Assembly (NCBI RefSeq): GCF_003581645.1
Contig: NZ_QXFK01000017.1
Span: forward strand, 50,214-114,213
Origin: Pelagerythrobacter aerophilus
GTDB lineage: Bacteria > Pseudomonadota > Alphaproteobacteria > Sphingomonadales > Sphingomonadaceae
DNA length: 64,000 bases
Reading direction: 5' to 3'
Numbering within the stretch: position 1 is the stretch's first letter; each line of letters opens with the position of its first letter. Position numbers and translations under genes: made by a program. Shown here in pieces: positions 43,804 to 52,367 of this stretch. The notes under the pieces were generated by a model. It saw only the letters and a program-made list of their open reading frames with translations, made no database searches and was not told where the DNA came from.

Positions 43804-45276
43804 ATGAGAATCCGCACCCTGGCCCTTTCCCTCTTCGCGCTCCTCGCGCTCGCCGGCTGCGGCGGCGCGGGTAACGATGATCTGGTCGATGTCGTCTTCA
43901 TCGGTCAGCCGGAAGAGCTGGAGGAGGACGGGCTGCGCCTCTCCTCCGCCGGGCAGCACTTGCGCGCCGCGACCGCGGATGGGCTCGTGTCGCTCGATGC
44001 GAACGGCAACGTCGTGCCCGCGGTCGCCGAGCGCTGGATCGTTACCGACGACGGGCTGAGCTACATCTTTCGCCTGCGCAATTCGGACTGGGCAGACGGC
44101 ACGCCGATCGACTCGGAGGATGTCCGCGCCGAACTGGGGCGGACGATCGCCCGGCTCAGCGGCACCTCGCTCGGACTCGATCTCGCCAAGATCCGCGAAG
44201 TGCGGGCGATGACGGGGCGGGTGATCGAGATTCGCCTGTGGAGCCCGATGCCCGATTTGCTGCAGGTGCTCGCTCAGCCCGAACTCGGGCTGCGCCGCAA
44301 CGGGCGCGGCACCGGGCCGATGGCGGTCAACCGCACCGACGACGCCTGGATCCTGCAGCCGCGACCGCCGGAAACGCGCGGTCTGCCGGCCGATCCCGAA
44401 TGGCGCCAGCGCATCCGCCAGCTTCGCCTGCGCGCGCTGCCGGCCGAGCAGGCAGTCGCGGCATTCGAATCGGGCGGCGCCGATCTCGTGCTCAATGGCC
44501 GGCTCGCCGATCTCCCGCTGGCCGACGTCGGTGCGCTCTCGCGCGGGACCGTCCGGCTTGACGCGGCGCTCGGTCTGTTCGGCCTGCGCGTCCATTCGCG
44601 CGAGGGCCTGCTGGCCGATGCCGCGCGGCGGGAGGCGGTGGCAATGGCGATCGACCGCGACACGCTGCTCCAGCCGTTCAATATCGGCGGGTGGATTCCC
44701 ACCACCCGGATCGTCGCGCCGGGCCTGCCTGACGATATCGGGACGATCGACGAGCGCTGGACCGACCTTACGCTGGAGGAACGCCGCGCACAGGCGGCGC
44801 AGCGGATCGCCGCGTGGCGCGGAGAGGGCGAGGACCGCGCCGCCCGGGTCACCATCGCGCTGCCGCCGGGTCCCGGGTCCGACCTGCTGTTCCGCGAACT
44901 GGCGGCCGACCTGGCCGCGATCGGAATCCGCCTCGAGCGGGTCGAGGATTCGGACGACGCGGATTTGACGCTGGTCGACCGGGTCGCGCGCTACGGCAGT
45001 GCACGCTGGTTCCTCAACCAGTTCAACTGCGCGCTCAATACCGGCCGGTGCGTGCCCGAAGCCGATGCCAGGGTGGCCGAGGCGCGGTCGCAAGCCGACC
45101 CCATGGTGCGCGCTGCACTGTTCGCCGAAGCCGAGGCCGAGCTTGCCGCGAGCAACGTCTATATTCCTATCGGTGCGCCGATCCGCTGGTCGCTGGTTCG
45201 CGGCGGGATCGAAGGGTTCCAGGAGAACCGGTGGAACGTCCATCCCTTGCTCCCGCTCGCGCTCCGTCCCATCTAG
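43804..45276 (+). CDS. Solute-binding lipoprotein of an ABC transporter (SBP_bac_5 family)
   Basis: A 490-residue lipoprotein, lipobox LAGC with Cys19. Parts of the dipeptide/nickel-binding fold are seen: AADGLVSLDANGNVVPAVAERW, FRLRNSDWADGTPIDSEDV, and AVAMAIDRDTLL with the family order. Proteins of this kind bind peptides, but many divergent sphingomonad versions are isolated. No permease or ATPase gene flanks it, so it is an orphan, either serving a distant transporter or binding something else. The middle shows many Arg and Leu repeats. Gene start is ATG 43804, directly after GCGGAG. Confidence 0.82.
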   Translation: MRIRTLALSLFALLALAGCGGAGNDDLVDVVFIGQPEELEEDGLRLSSAGQHLRAATADGLVSLDANGNVVPAVAERWIVTDDGLSYIFRLRNSDWADGTPIDSEDVRAELGRTIARLSGTSLGLDLAKIREVRAMTGRVIEIRLWSPMPDLLQVLAQPELGLRRNGRGTGPMAVNRTDDAWILQPRPPETRGLPADPEWRQRIRQLRLRALPAEQAVAAFESGGADLVLNGRLADLPLADVGALSRGTVRLDAALGLFGLRVHSREGLLADAARREAVAMAIDRDTLLQPFNIGGWIPTTRIVAPGLPDDIGTIDERWTDLTLEERRAQAAQRIAAWRGEGEDRAARVTIALPPGPGSDLLFRELAADLAAIGIRLERVEDSDDADLTLVDRVARYGSARWFLNQFNCALNTGRCVPEADARVAEARSQADPMVRAALFAEAEAELAASNVYIPIGAPIRWSLVRGGIEGFQENRWNVHPLLPLALRPI

Positions 45277-45294
45277 GGGTGTAAGGAGAAACGC

Positions 45295-45711
45295 ATGGAC
45301 GAGCGCCAGCAACCCCGCGCGATGGGCATCGAACTGCCTCTCGGCACCGACCCGCAGTCGGTCCGCAAGCGGATCGAGGCGATGGAGATGCTGCTCGAGC
45401 GCAGCTTTCGCATTCCCGGGATCAACTATCCGGTCGGGCTCGACTCGATCGCGGGGCTGGTGCCGGTGGTCGGCGATTTGGTGACCGCGGCGATGGGCGC
45501 CTACATCGTGTGGGAAGCGCGCAACCTCGGCCTGCCCAAGTGGAAGCTGTGGCGCATGGCGGGCAACGTCGCGTTCGATACCGCAGTCGGCGCGATCCCG
45601 ATCGCGGGCGACGCCTTCGACCTGCTGTTCCGCTCCAACACGCGCAACCTGAAGATCGTCCGCAAGCATCTCGACAAGCATCATCCTGCGACGCGCGTGA
45701 TCGAGGGGTAG
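45295..45711 (+). CDS. DUF4112 membrane protein
   Basis: A 138-residue protein. After a soluble start, two hydrophobic segments, VGLDSIAGLVPVVGDLVTAAMGAYIVW and VAFDTAVGAIPIAGDAFDLLF, share a repeated GxxPxxGD pattern, the DUF4112 signature. Role unknown; some homologs are linked to membrane stress. SD AAGGAGA precedes the ATG. It follows the solute-binding gene at 18 bp, so they may share a message, and precedes kynA. Confidence 0.85.
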   Translation: MDERQQPRAMGIELPLGTDPQSVRKRIEAMEMLLERSFRIPGINYPVGLDSIAGLVPVVGDLVTAAMGAYIVWEARNLGLPKWKLWRMAGNVAFDTAVGAIPIAGDAFDLLFRSNTRNLKIVRKHLDKHHPATRVIEG

Positions 45712-45746
45712 TTTCATTGGTGACCGGTTCGCGGTAGAGGCCGCCC

Positions 45747-46538
45747 ATGGCCCGCGACGTCACCTATTCCTCCTATCTCGACCTCGACCGCATCCTCGCG
45801 GCGCAGCACCCGGTCTCGGGCGCGCACGACGAGATGCTGTTCATCATCGTCCACCAGGCGAGCGAGCTGTGGCTCAAGCTCTGCCTGCACGAGCTTCAGT
45901 CCGCGCGCGAGCACATCGCCGCCGACACGCTGCGCCCGGCGTTCAAGATGCTCGCCCGCGTCGCCCGCGCACAGGGGCAGTTGATCCAGAGCTGGGACGT
46001 GCTCTCGACGATGACGCCGCACGACTATTCGACCGTGCGGCCTCATCTCGGCGGTTCGAGCGGGTTCCAGTCGGCGCAGTACCGGCTGATGGAATTCCTC
46101 CTCGGCGGCCGCAATCCGGACATGGTGACGATCCACGAGGCGACGCCGGACGTGGCCGAGGCACTGCGCGCCGAGCTCGCCCGCCCGAGCCTCTATGCCG
46201 AGGCGATCGGCCTGCTCGCCCGGCGCGGGTTCGCAATCCCGGACGAGGTGCTCGCACGCGACCACGACGGCCCGTGGGAGCATTCGCCCGCGGTCGAGGC
46301 GGCCTGGGCCGAGATCTACCGAGAGCCCTCGGCGCACTGGGATCTCTATGAGCTCGCCGAGAAGCTGGTCGATCTCGAATACCATTTCCAGCGCTGGCGC
46401 TTCGGCCACCTGAAGACGGTCGAGCGCATCATTGGCTTCAAGCGCGGCACTGGTGGCACGCCCGGCGTACCCTATCTCGAAGGCGTGCTGAAGCAGGCGT
46501 TCTTTCCCGAACTGCTCAGCGTGAGGACGGCGATCTGA
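45747..46538 (+). CDS. kynA: Tryptophan 2,3-dioxygenase
   Basis: A haem enzyme that opens tryptophan to N-formylkynurenine. The protein has 263 residues. SSYLDLDRILAAQHPVSGAHDEMLFIIVHQ, WDVLSTMTPHDYSTVRPHLGGSSGFQSAQYR and the C-terminal GFKRGTGGTPGVPYL are the family signatures; the proximal haem histidine is in HFQRWRFGHLKTVERIIG and the distal one in HDEMLF. Its stop shares a base with the kynureninase start, so both are made together. No kynurenine formamidase is adjacent, so that gene must be elsewhere. Confidence 0.97.
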   Translation: MARDVTYSSYLDLDRILAAQHPVSGAHDEMLFIIVHQASELWLKLCLHELQSAREHIAADTLRPAFKMLARVARAQGQLIQSWDVLSTMTPHDYSTVRPHLGGSSGFQSAQYRLMEFLLGGRNPDMVTIHEATPDVAEALRAELARPSLYAEAIGLLARRGFAIPDEVLARDHDGPWEHSPAVEAAWAEIYREPSAHWDLYELAEKLVDLEYHFQRWRFGHLKTVERIIGFKRGTGGTPGVPYLEGVLKQAFFPELLSVRTAI

Positions 46539-47755
46539 TGCTGGCCGAAGCCCGCGCCCGCGACGCCGCCGATCCGCTGCGCGACTACCGCGCGCGCTTC
46601 GATCTGCCCCAGGGCGTGATCTACCTCGACGGCAACTCGCTCGGGGCGCTGCCGAAAGCCACCGCCGGCCGGATGGCGCAGGTGATCCGAGGCGAATGGG
46701 GCGAGGGGCTGATTCGCAGCTGGAACAGCGCGGACTGGATCGGCATGCCGCAGCGCGTCGGCGGCAAGATCGCCCCGCTGATCGGCGCGGCGCCGGACGA
46801 GGTGATTGCTTGCGACAGCACTTCGGTGAACCTGTTCAAGCTGATCGCGGCGGCGCTTCGCATGCAACCAGGGCGCAAGGTCGTGCTGTCCGAGCCGGGC
46901 AATTTCCCGACCGACCTCTACATGATCGCCGGGCTCGAGGCGCAGGGCCTCGCCGAACGCCGCCTCGTCCCGCGCGAGCGGATCGCCGGGGCGCTGGACG
47001 GCGACGTGGCGCTGCTGCTGCTGACCCATGTCCACTACAAGACCGGCGCGGTGTTCGACATGGCCGCGCTCACCCGCGCCGCGCACGAGGCCGGCGCGCT
47101 GGTCCTGTGGGACCTGTCGCACAGCGCCGGCGCGATTCCCGTCGACCTCAACGGGTGCGGGGCCGATTTCGCGGTCGGCTGCGGCTACAAGTACCTGAAT
47201 GGCGGCCCCGGCGCTCCGGCGTTCGCCTACGCCGCACGCCGCCACCACGAGGCGCTGGAGCAGCCCCTGACCGGCTGGATGGGCCACGCCGCGCCCTTCG
47301 CCTTTTCGGACGACTATGCCCCTGCGGCGGGCGTAGATCGCCTGCTGACCGGCACCCCGCCGATCCTCGGTCTTGCGGCGCTCGAAGTCGGCATCGAACT
47401 GGCCGCCGAAATCGGGATCGAACGCCTGGCGGCGAAGTCGCGCGCGCTGTCGGAATTCTTCCGCACCTGCCTCGACCGCGCGGGCGTCGAACTCGATCTC
47501 GTCAGTCCCGCCGACCCGGAGCAGCGCGGCAGCCAACTCTCCTTCCGCCACCCGGAAGCCTACGCGATCTGCCAGGCCCTGATCGCTCGCGGCGTCATCG
47601 GCGACTTCCGCGACCCCGACATCCTCCGCCTCGGCTTCGCTCCGGCCTACGTCTCGTTCGAGGATGTGGCCCAGGCAGCGCAGCACCTCGCCGAAGTGCT
47701 CAAGACCGGCGAATGGCAGCGCGAGGAATTCCGCGAGCGGGCGGCGGTGACGTGA
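46538..47755 (+). CDS. kynU: Kynureninase
   Basis: A PLP enzyme of 405 residues cleaving kynurenine to anthranilate and alanine. The start MLAEARARDAADPLRDYRARF and the YLDGNSLGALPKAT segment are typical. The Schiff-base lysine is in GCGYKYLNGGPG, and LSHSAGAIPVDL precedes it. The pair kynA-kynU makes anthranilate from tryptophan. The last four bases (GTGA) overlap the start of a frameshifted membrane gene. Confidence 0.96.
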   Translation: MLAEARARDAADPLRDYRARFDLPQGVIYLDGNSLGALPKATAGRMAQVIRGEWGEGLIRSWNSADWIGMPQRVGGKIAPLIGAAPDEVIACDSTSVNLFKLIAAALRMQPGRKVVLSEPGNFPTDLYMIAGLEAQGLAERRLVPRERIAGALDGDVALLLLTHVHYKTGAVFDMAALTRAAHEAGALVLWDLSHSAGAIPVDLNGCGADFAVGCGYKYLNGGPGAPAFAYAARRHHEALEQPLTGWMGHAAPFAFSDDYAPAAGVDRLLTGTPPILGLAALEVGIELAAEIGIERLAAKSRALSEFFRTCLDRAGVELDLVSPADPEQRGSQLSFRHPEAYAICQALIARGVIGDFRDPDILRLGFAPAYVSFEDVAQAAQHLAEVLKTGEWQREEFRERAAVT

Positions 47756-48287
47756 TCGAATGGTTTAAAATCATCGGATTCTCGGTCATCGCCGCAATCA
47801 TATATGGCATTCTGCATGACCTGATCACCGCGCATGTGGCGCTCGAATACTTCACGATCGCCCATCCCCCGGTCTTTCCCACACGAAACCCCATGTTGCT
47901 GGCATTTGGCTGGGGCGTGATCGCGACTTGGTGGTCGGTCTGGGGCTTGGCATCGCGCTTGCAGGCTGCGCCCGACTGGGCCGCTGGCCCCGTCTCGGGT
48001 TGCATGCGGTGCGCCCGCGCATTCTGCGGGTGATCGGCCTGATGGCGGGAGCGGCCATCCTGTCCGCCTTGGCCGGGTCGGTCCTCATGGCGAGTGGAGC
48101 GAACGCAATCGGGCCATGGGCAAATGAAGTTCCGGAAGGGCGGCACGTGCCGTTCGCGGCCGCCGCCTGGGCGCACTCGGCGAGTTATCTCGTTGGTATT
48201 CTGGGCGGGCTGCTCGCCTGCTGGCGCACGGCGCGGGAGCGGCAAAGCTGCTCCTACGATCACTCCTCCAGCTCGATGTCCCAATAG
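47752..48287 (+). pseudogene. Membrane protein gene with one-base frameshift
   Basis: GTG 47752 overlaps the kynU stop and opens IEWFKIIGFSVIAAIIYGILHDLITAHVALE, followed by TRNPMLLAFGWGVIATWW. The sensible sequence then continues in another frame from GTC 47934 as GLGLGIALAGCARLGRWPRLG... to PFAAAAWAHSASYLVGILGGLLACWRT, ending at 48287. Loss of one G in TGGTGG(G)TC near 47934 explains it. Joined, it would be about 178 residues with four hydrophobic segments. The unbroken frame stops at 48033 after 93 residues. It may be a real mutation or a sequencing error; no slippery site is present. The end overlaps the convergent HNH gene by 28 bp. Confidence 0.75.
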
Positions 48288-48865
48288 AGCCAGTCGCGCC
48301 AGGTTTCGTGGAGGTAGTTGGGCGGGAAGGCCTTGCCGCGTTCCTGCAGCTGCCAGCTCGTCGGGCGGATCGGGCTGACGTGCGGCATGTGGGCCTGGCG
48401 AGGCGTGCGGCCGCCCTTCTTCATGTTGCACGGCGCGCAGGCGGTGATGATGTTCTCCCACGTCGTCTTGCCGCCCAGACGGCGGGGCACGACGTGGTCG
48501 AAGGTCAGGTGCTGCGGGCTGCCGCAGTACTGGCAGGCGAAGCGGTCGCGCAGGAACACGTTGAAGCGCGTGAAGGCGGGGAATTCCGAATGCTTCACGT
48601 ACTGCTTGAGCGCGATCACGCTCGGGATCTTCATGTCGAGCGAGGGCGAGTGGACCTCCCGCTCGTACGTCGCGACCACATCCACCCGGTCGAGGAAGAT
48701 CGCCTTGATCGCGGTCTGCCAGGGCCACAGGCTCAGCGGATAGTACGAGAGCGGCGTGAAGTCGGCGTTGAGGACGAGCGCCGGGCATGCCGACAAGCTG
48801 CGTGTCGGATCTTCCTCGGCGCTCCTGAACCGCGCCGCCCGTTCGATCAGTTCGGCCTTGAACAC
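48260..48865 (-). CDS. HNH endonuclease
   Basis: A 201-residue nuclease. FACQYCGSPQHLTFDHVVPRRLGGKTTWENIITACAPCNMKKGGR is a complete HNH site: zinc cysteines CxxC at the start and CAPC later, catalytic His in FDHV and Asn in WENII. The N-terminal domain (LVLNADFTPLSYYPLSLWPWQTAIKAIFLDRVDVV) is the conserved bacterial HNH helper type, found near core genes in many bacteria and of unknown purpose, not a homing nuclease. Start chosen GTG 48865 with GGGAGG upstream; a TTG at 48910 would add 15 residues. Confidence 0.9.
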   Translation of the reverse strand: MFKAELIERAARFRSAEEDPTRSLSACPALVLNADFTPLSYYPLSLWPWQTAIKAIFLDRVDVVATYEREVHSPSLDMKIPSVIALKQYVKHSEFPAFTRFNVFLRDRFACQYCGSPQHLTFDHVVPRRLGGKTTWENIITACAPCNMKKGGRTPRQAHMPHVSPIRPTSWQLQERGKAFPPNYLHETWRDWLYWDIELEE

Positions 48866-48989
48866 CTGCGCGTGTCCTCCCTGATACGTCGAAGGGAGCA
48901 CTTGCCGCAAAAGGCGTCAAGACTGTTACAGGAGCGGAATCCACAAGCTTTTTCCGCGAGTCGCGGCATTTGCGTCACGGAGGCAACCG

Positions 48990-49823
48990 CTGATCGTCAC
49001 CCGCTTCGCCCCCAGCCCGAACGGTTCGCTGCATCTCGGGCACGCCTTTTCGGCGATCGTCGCGCACGATCTCGCCCGGGAGCGTGGCGGGCGTTTCCTG
49101 CTCAGGATCGAGGATATCGACGGCGCGCGCAGTAGACCGGAACTCGCGGAGGAATTCCGTGCCGATCTCGCCTGGCTCGGGCTGGAATGGCATGAAGTCG
49201 CGCCGCAGTCGGCCCGCCTCGCGAGCTACGTTGCGGCCGCCGACCGGTTGCGGAATGAAGGCCTGCTCTATCCCTGCACCTGCACCCGGGCCGAGATCGC
49301 GGCGGCTGCCAAAGCCATCGGACTCGAAGGCCCGGTCTATCCCGGAACCTGCAAGGGCCGCGCCGTCGACGCAAGCGAGCCGGTCGTCTGGCGGCTCGAC
49401 GTGGCTGAGGCGCTGGCGCGCACCGGCCCGCTGAGCTGGACCGACGAGCGCGCCGGCGTCCAGCAGGCCGATCCTGCGCGCCTCGGCGACGTGGTGCTGG
49501 TGCGCAAGGATCGCGAGACTCCGGCGAGCTACCACTTGGCCGCCACGCTCGACGATGCGGTCGATGACGTCACGCTGGTGACGCGCGGGCGAGACCTGTT
49601 CGCCGCGACCCATATCCACCGTCTGCTTCAGGCGCTGCTCAGCCTGCCCGTGCCGACCTGGCACCATCACCCGCTGCTCCTGGACCGCGAGGGCCGGAAG
49701 CTGGCCAAGCGCCGCAATTCGCCCTCGCTGGCCGACCGCCGCCGGGCGGACGAGGACGGCCTCACACTCGCGGCCGATCTGCGTGCCGGGCGCTTCCCCG
49801 CTGGCATTTCGCTCGGCGAGTGA
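48990..49823 (+). CDS. gluQ: Glutamyl-Q tRNA(Asp) synthetase, CTG start
   Basis: Adds glutamate to queuosine in tRNA-Asp; a class I synthetase without anticodon domain, 277 residues. PSPNGSLHLGHAFSA contains HLGH at 15-18 (HIGH class), TCTRAE the zinc region, and KLAKRRNSPSL replaces KMSKS. No ATG, GTG or TTG is in frame within 90 bases upstream; the first ATG-type start in frame (49248) would lose the catalytic core. CTG 48990 lies exactly six bases after GGAGG at 48979-48983, a perfect position, and reads (M)IVTRFAPSPNG. It should therefore be a CTG-initiated gene. Confidence 0.93.
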   Translation: MIVTRFAPSPNGSLHLGHAFSAIVAHDLARERGGRFLLRIEDIDGARSRPELAEEFRADLAWLGLEWHEVAPQSARLASYVAAADRLRNEGLLYPCTCTRAEIAAAAKAIGLEGPVYPGTCKGRAVDASEPVVWRLDVAEALARTGPLSWTDERAGVQQADPARLGDVVLVRKDRETPASYHLAATLDDAVDDVTLVTRGRDLFAATHIHRLLQALLSLPVPTWHHHPLLLDREGRKLAKRRNSPSLADRRRADEDGLTLAADLRAGRFPAGISLGE

Positions 49824-49836
49824 CTAGGTTACGCAG

Positions 49837-50067
49837 ATGACCACTTTCTTCGTCATCGTCCTCGTCGTCCTCATGGGACTGGTCGTCTATTCGCTGGTGC
49901 GCGGCATCATTGCCTTCCTCAAGAGCACCAAGATGGACCTCGAGCGCGAGGATACCGGCGTCGCGACCGAGATGCAGTTGATGCAGAACAAGATGATGTT
50001 CGCGCGCATCAAGTATCAGGCGCTGGCGGTGCTGGTCGTGGCGGTCCTGCTCGCCGTTTCCAGCTAG
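49837..50067 (+). CDS. HIG1-domain membrane protein
   Basis: A 76-residue protein with two membrane helices (FFVIVLVVLMGLVVYSLVRGIIAFL and YQALAVLVVAVLLAV) joined by a charged loop with QLMQNKMMFARIKYQ, the QxxNKMMRxRxxxQ signature of HIG1/RCF1-type proteins. In mitochondria such proteins assist cytochrome oxidase supercomplexes; the bacterial members are common in alphaproteobacteria and presumably act on respiratory chains. Just after gluQ and followed by the cobalamin adenosyltransferase gene. Confidence 0.92.
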   Translation: MTTFFVIVLVVLMGLVVYSLVRGIIAFLKSTKMDLEREDTGVATEMQLMQNKMMFARIKYQALAVLVVAVLLAVSS

Positions 50068-50087
50068 GCGGCACCGGCCCCCCCCGC

Positions 50088-50657
50088 GTGGTCAAGCTCA
50101 ACAAGATCTACACCCGCACCGGCGACGACGGCACCACCGGGCTTGTCGACGGTTCGCGCACGGCCAAGCATTCGCTGCGCATCGCCGCGATCGGCAAAGT
50201 CGACAGTGCTAACAGCGCGCTCGGGCTCGCGGCGGTCGCGCTCGCGGATGGCGACCATGCCGCGACGATCTATCGGATTCAGAACGACCTGTTCGATCTT
50301 GGGGCCGACCTCGCCACCCCGGGGGAGGACTTCGCGCCGTCCGAGATGACTCTGCGGATCGTGCAGGCGCAAGTCGACTGGCTGGAGGGCCGGATCGACC
50401 GCATCAACGCGCGGCTCGAGCCGCTCAGGAGCTTCGTGCTCCCGGGCGGCACCGAAGCGGCCGCGCGCGTCCATGTCGCCCGTGCCTCGGCGCGCGAGGC
50501 CGAGCGGGCGATGACCGCGCTGGCGGAACACGAGCCGGCCAATCCCGCGGCGCTCGCCTATATCAACCGCCTGTCCGACTATCTCTTCGTCCTCGCCCGC
50601 GCGCTCAATGCGGACGGAGCGGACGACGTGAAATGGGTGCCCGGCGCCAACCGCTAG
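50088..50657 (+). CDS. Cob(I)alamin adenosyltransferase, PduO type
   Basis: Makes adenosylcobalamin. The protein has 189 residues. KLNKIYTRTGDDGTTGL is the N-terminal ATP-binding signature, and FVLPGGTEAAARVHVARASAREAERA with NRLSDYLFVLAR completes the PduO-type active site. The start is GTG 50088, preceded by a poly-C stretch and no good SD, so it may depend on the gene before it. No other B12 genes are seen here. Confidence 0.93.
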   Translation: MVKLNKIYTRTGDDGTTGLVDGSRTAKHSLRIAAIGKVDSANSALGLAAVALADGDHAATIYRIQNDLFDLGADLATPGEDFAPSEMTLRIVQAQVDWLEGRIDRINARLEPLRSFVLPGGTEAAARVHVARASAREAERAMTALAEHEPANPAALAYINRLSDYLFVLARALNADGADDVKWVPGANR

Positions 50658-50716
50658 CCAGCGTGCCGCCGAGCGGCTAACAGCCCCCTTCTGCTGCAAC
50701 TGCGAAGGGTTTTGCG

Positions 50717-51586
50717 ATGCGAAAGGTCGGGATCATCGGGGCGGGCCAGATGGGCTCCGGCATAGCGCAGACGGTCGCGCAGCACGGTATCGAAGTGGTG
50801 CTCGCGGACGTCGAACTGAGCGTCGCCGAAAAGGCCAGGGCCGGGATCGACCGCACGCTCCGCAAGCTCGTCGACAAGGGCAAGATCGAGGGTGCTGCGG
50901 CGGACGCGGCGCTGGGCCGCATCACGCCGGTCGCCGATTATCAGCCGATGGCCGACGCCGAACTGATTATCGAGGCCGCGACCGAGCGCGAGGAGATCAA
51001 GCGCGCGATCTTCGAAGCGGCGGGCGAGATCCTCGGGCAGGACGCGATCCTCGCCAGCAACACCAGCTCGATTCCGATCACCCGCATGGCGGGCTGGTCG
51101 CCCGATCCGGCGCGCTTCATCGGGCTGCATTTCTTCAATCCCGTGCCGGTGATGGGGCTGATCGAAGTCATCCCCGGTCTCGCGACCTCCGACGAGACGA
51201 CCGCCCGCACCCGCGCTTTCGCCGAGAGACTGGGCAAGGAAGTCGTGCTCTCGCAGGACGAGCCCGGCTTCGTCGTCAACCGCATTCTCCTGCCGATGCT
51301 CAACGAGGCGGTGTTCGTGCTCGGGCAGGGCACGGCCAGCATCGAGGACATCGACAAGGGTTGCCGGCTCGGCCTCAACCATCCGATGGGTCCGCTGCAG
51401 CTTGCCGACTTCGTCGGCCTCGACACCTGCTTCGAGATCATCCAGGTGCTCCACAAGACCACCGGCGATCCCAAGTACCGCCCGGCGCCGCTGCTGGTGA
51501 AATATGTCGAGGCGGGCTGGCTCGGCCGCAAGACCGGCCGCGGCTTCTACGACTATTCGGGCGAAGAGCCGGTTCCGACGCGCTGA
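50717..51586 (+). CDS. 3-hydroxyacyl-CoA (3-hydroxybutyryl-CoA) dehydrogenase
   Basis: A 289-residue NAD-dependent dehydrogenase. GAGQMG at 8-13 is the Rossmann loop, [10 protein letters not shown] carries the catalytic serine, [11 protein letters not shown] the catalytic histidine, and [14 protein letters not shown] and [17 protein letters not shown] the C-terminal domain. Short-chain 3-hydroxyacyl-CoA dehydrogenases of this length act in butyrate/polyhydroxybutyrate cycles and beta-oxidation. No partner crotonase or thiolase is near. Stand-alone, with its own SD. Confidence 0.93.
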   Translation: MRKVGIIGAGQMGSGIAQTVAQHGIEVVLADVELSVAEKARAGIDRTLRKLVDKGKIEGAAADAALGRITPVADYQPMADAELIIEAATEREEIKRAIFEAAGEILGQDAILASNTSSIPITRMAGWSPDPARFIGLHFFNPVPVMGLIEVIPGLATSDETTARTRAFAERLGKEVVLSQDEPGFVVNRILLPMLNEAVFVLGQGTASIEDIDKGCRLGLNHPMGPLQLADFVGLDTCFEIIQVLHKTTGDPKYRPAPLLVKYVEAGWLGRKTGRGFYDYSGEEPVPTR

Positions 51587-51639
51587 ACGGAGGAACGGCT
51601 GGTGCGCGCCATCCGTTGGCCATGCGAAGGAGAATTCGC

Positions 51640-51978
51640 ATGGCCGACAAACCCGTGAAAAGCCAGGAAGAGCGCCAGGCCGACCTCGCGCCCGAGACGC
51701 ACAACGACGAGCAGGACGATCATCTCTCGCAGACCCAGGAAGTCGCGGACGAGGCGATGGAGCCTTCCGAACGCAGTCCGACGGAAAGCGAGAAGGACGA
51801 CAACTCCAGCGGCCTGATGAACGATTCGACCCAGGACACGGTGGACCGCATGCGGGACATGGAAAGCTCCGGCCGGATCGACATGGGCGCTTATCGCGGC
51901 GAGCCGAACCACGACGACAACGTCGACAAGTATGGCAAGGCGCACAAGCCCGACGGGCTGCGGGGCGACGGGACCTAG
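51640..51978 (+). CDS. Small acidic, probably disordered protein
   Basis: A 112-residue protein, rich in Asp, Glu, Gln and Ser, lacking hydrophobic segments. The motif-like GLMNDSTQDTVDRMRDMESSGRIDMGAYRGEPNHDDNVDKYGK is unusually conserved-looking, resembling small stress-related proteins of sphingomonads, but I do not recognise it. Start ATG 51640 preceded by AAGGAG. It overlaps by 4 bases the convergent DUF202 gene. Function unknown. Confidence 0.72.
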   Translation: MADKPVKSQEERQADLAPETHNDEQDDHLSQTQEVADEAMEPSERSPTESEKDDNSSGLMNDSTQDTVDRMRDMESSGRIDMGAYRGEPNHDDNVDKYGKAHKPDGLRGDGT

Positions 51979-52367
51979 TTCGACAGACTCCCGTCGTTGA
52001 GCAGCCACAGCCCCGCGATCAGGATCCCCGCCCCCAGCATTACCGCGAAGGCCAGCAACCGGAAATTGGGCGAGGACGGTTGTTCGATGACATGCGGGTG
52101 AAGCCGCTCCAGCGTACGGCAGGCGCGCCGCTGGGCGGAAAACGCGAGCGCGGCGCCCGCGAGGACGAACAGCGTGGCGATCGCCTTGGCCAGCCATGGC
52201 GGCTCGAGTTCGCCGAACAGCGCGCGGAATGCGATGCCGATGCCGATCGCGGCGAAAGCCGTGCGGATCCACCCGGCGAACGTGCGCTCCATCGCCATAA
52301 TGTTGCGGTCTTCGGCGTATTTCGTCCGCTCGACCGCGAGCTCGCTACGATCCGGGTCCTTCGCCAT
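51975..52367 (-). CDS. DUF202 (YidH-like) membrane protein
   Basis: 130 residues: MAKDPDRSELAVERTKYAEDRNIMAMERTFAGWIRT is the family N-terminus, then three membrane helices (AAIGIGIAFRALF, AIATLFVLAGAALAF, LLAFAVMLGAGILIAGLWLL). Role unknown; small inner-membrane protein. Its 3' end overlaps the acidic protein gene by 4 bases and its start overlaps the preceding hypothetical gene by 23, so the two minus-strand genes probably share one message. Confidence 0.88.
   Translation of the reverse strand: MAKDPDRSELAVERTKYAEDRNIMAMERTFAGWIRTAFAAIGIGIAFRALFGELEPPWLAKAIATLFVLAGAALAFSAQRRACRTLERLHPHVIEQPSSPNFRLLAFAVMLGAGILIAGLWLLNDGSLSN

Noticed and set aside
47926..47945. Programmed frameshift in the gene after kynU
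   Set aside because: No slippery heptamer (X XXY YYZ) and no strong downstream structure at the junction; a lost base is simpler.
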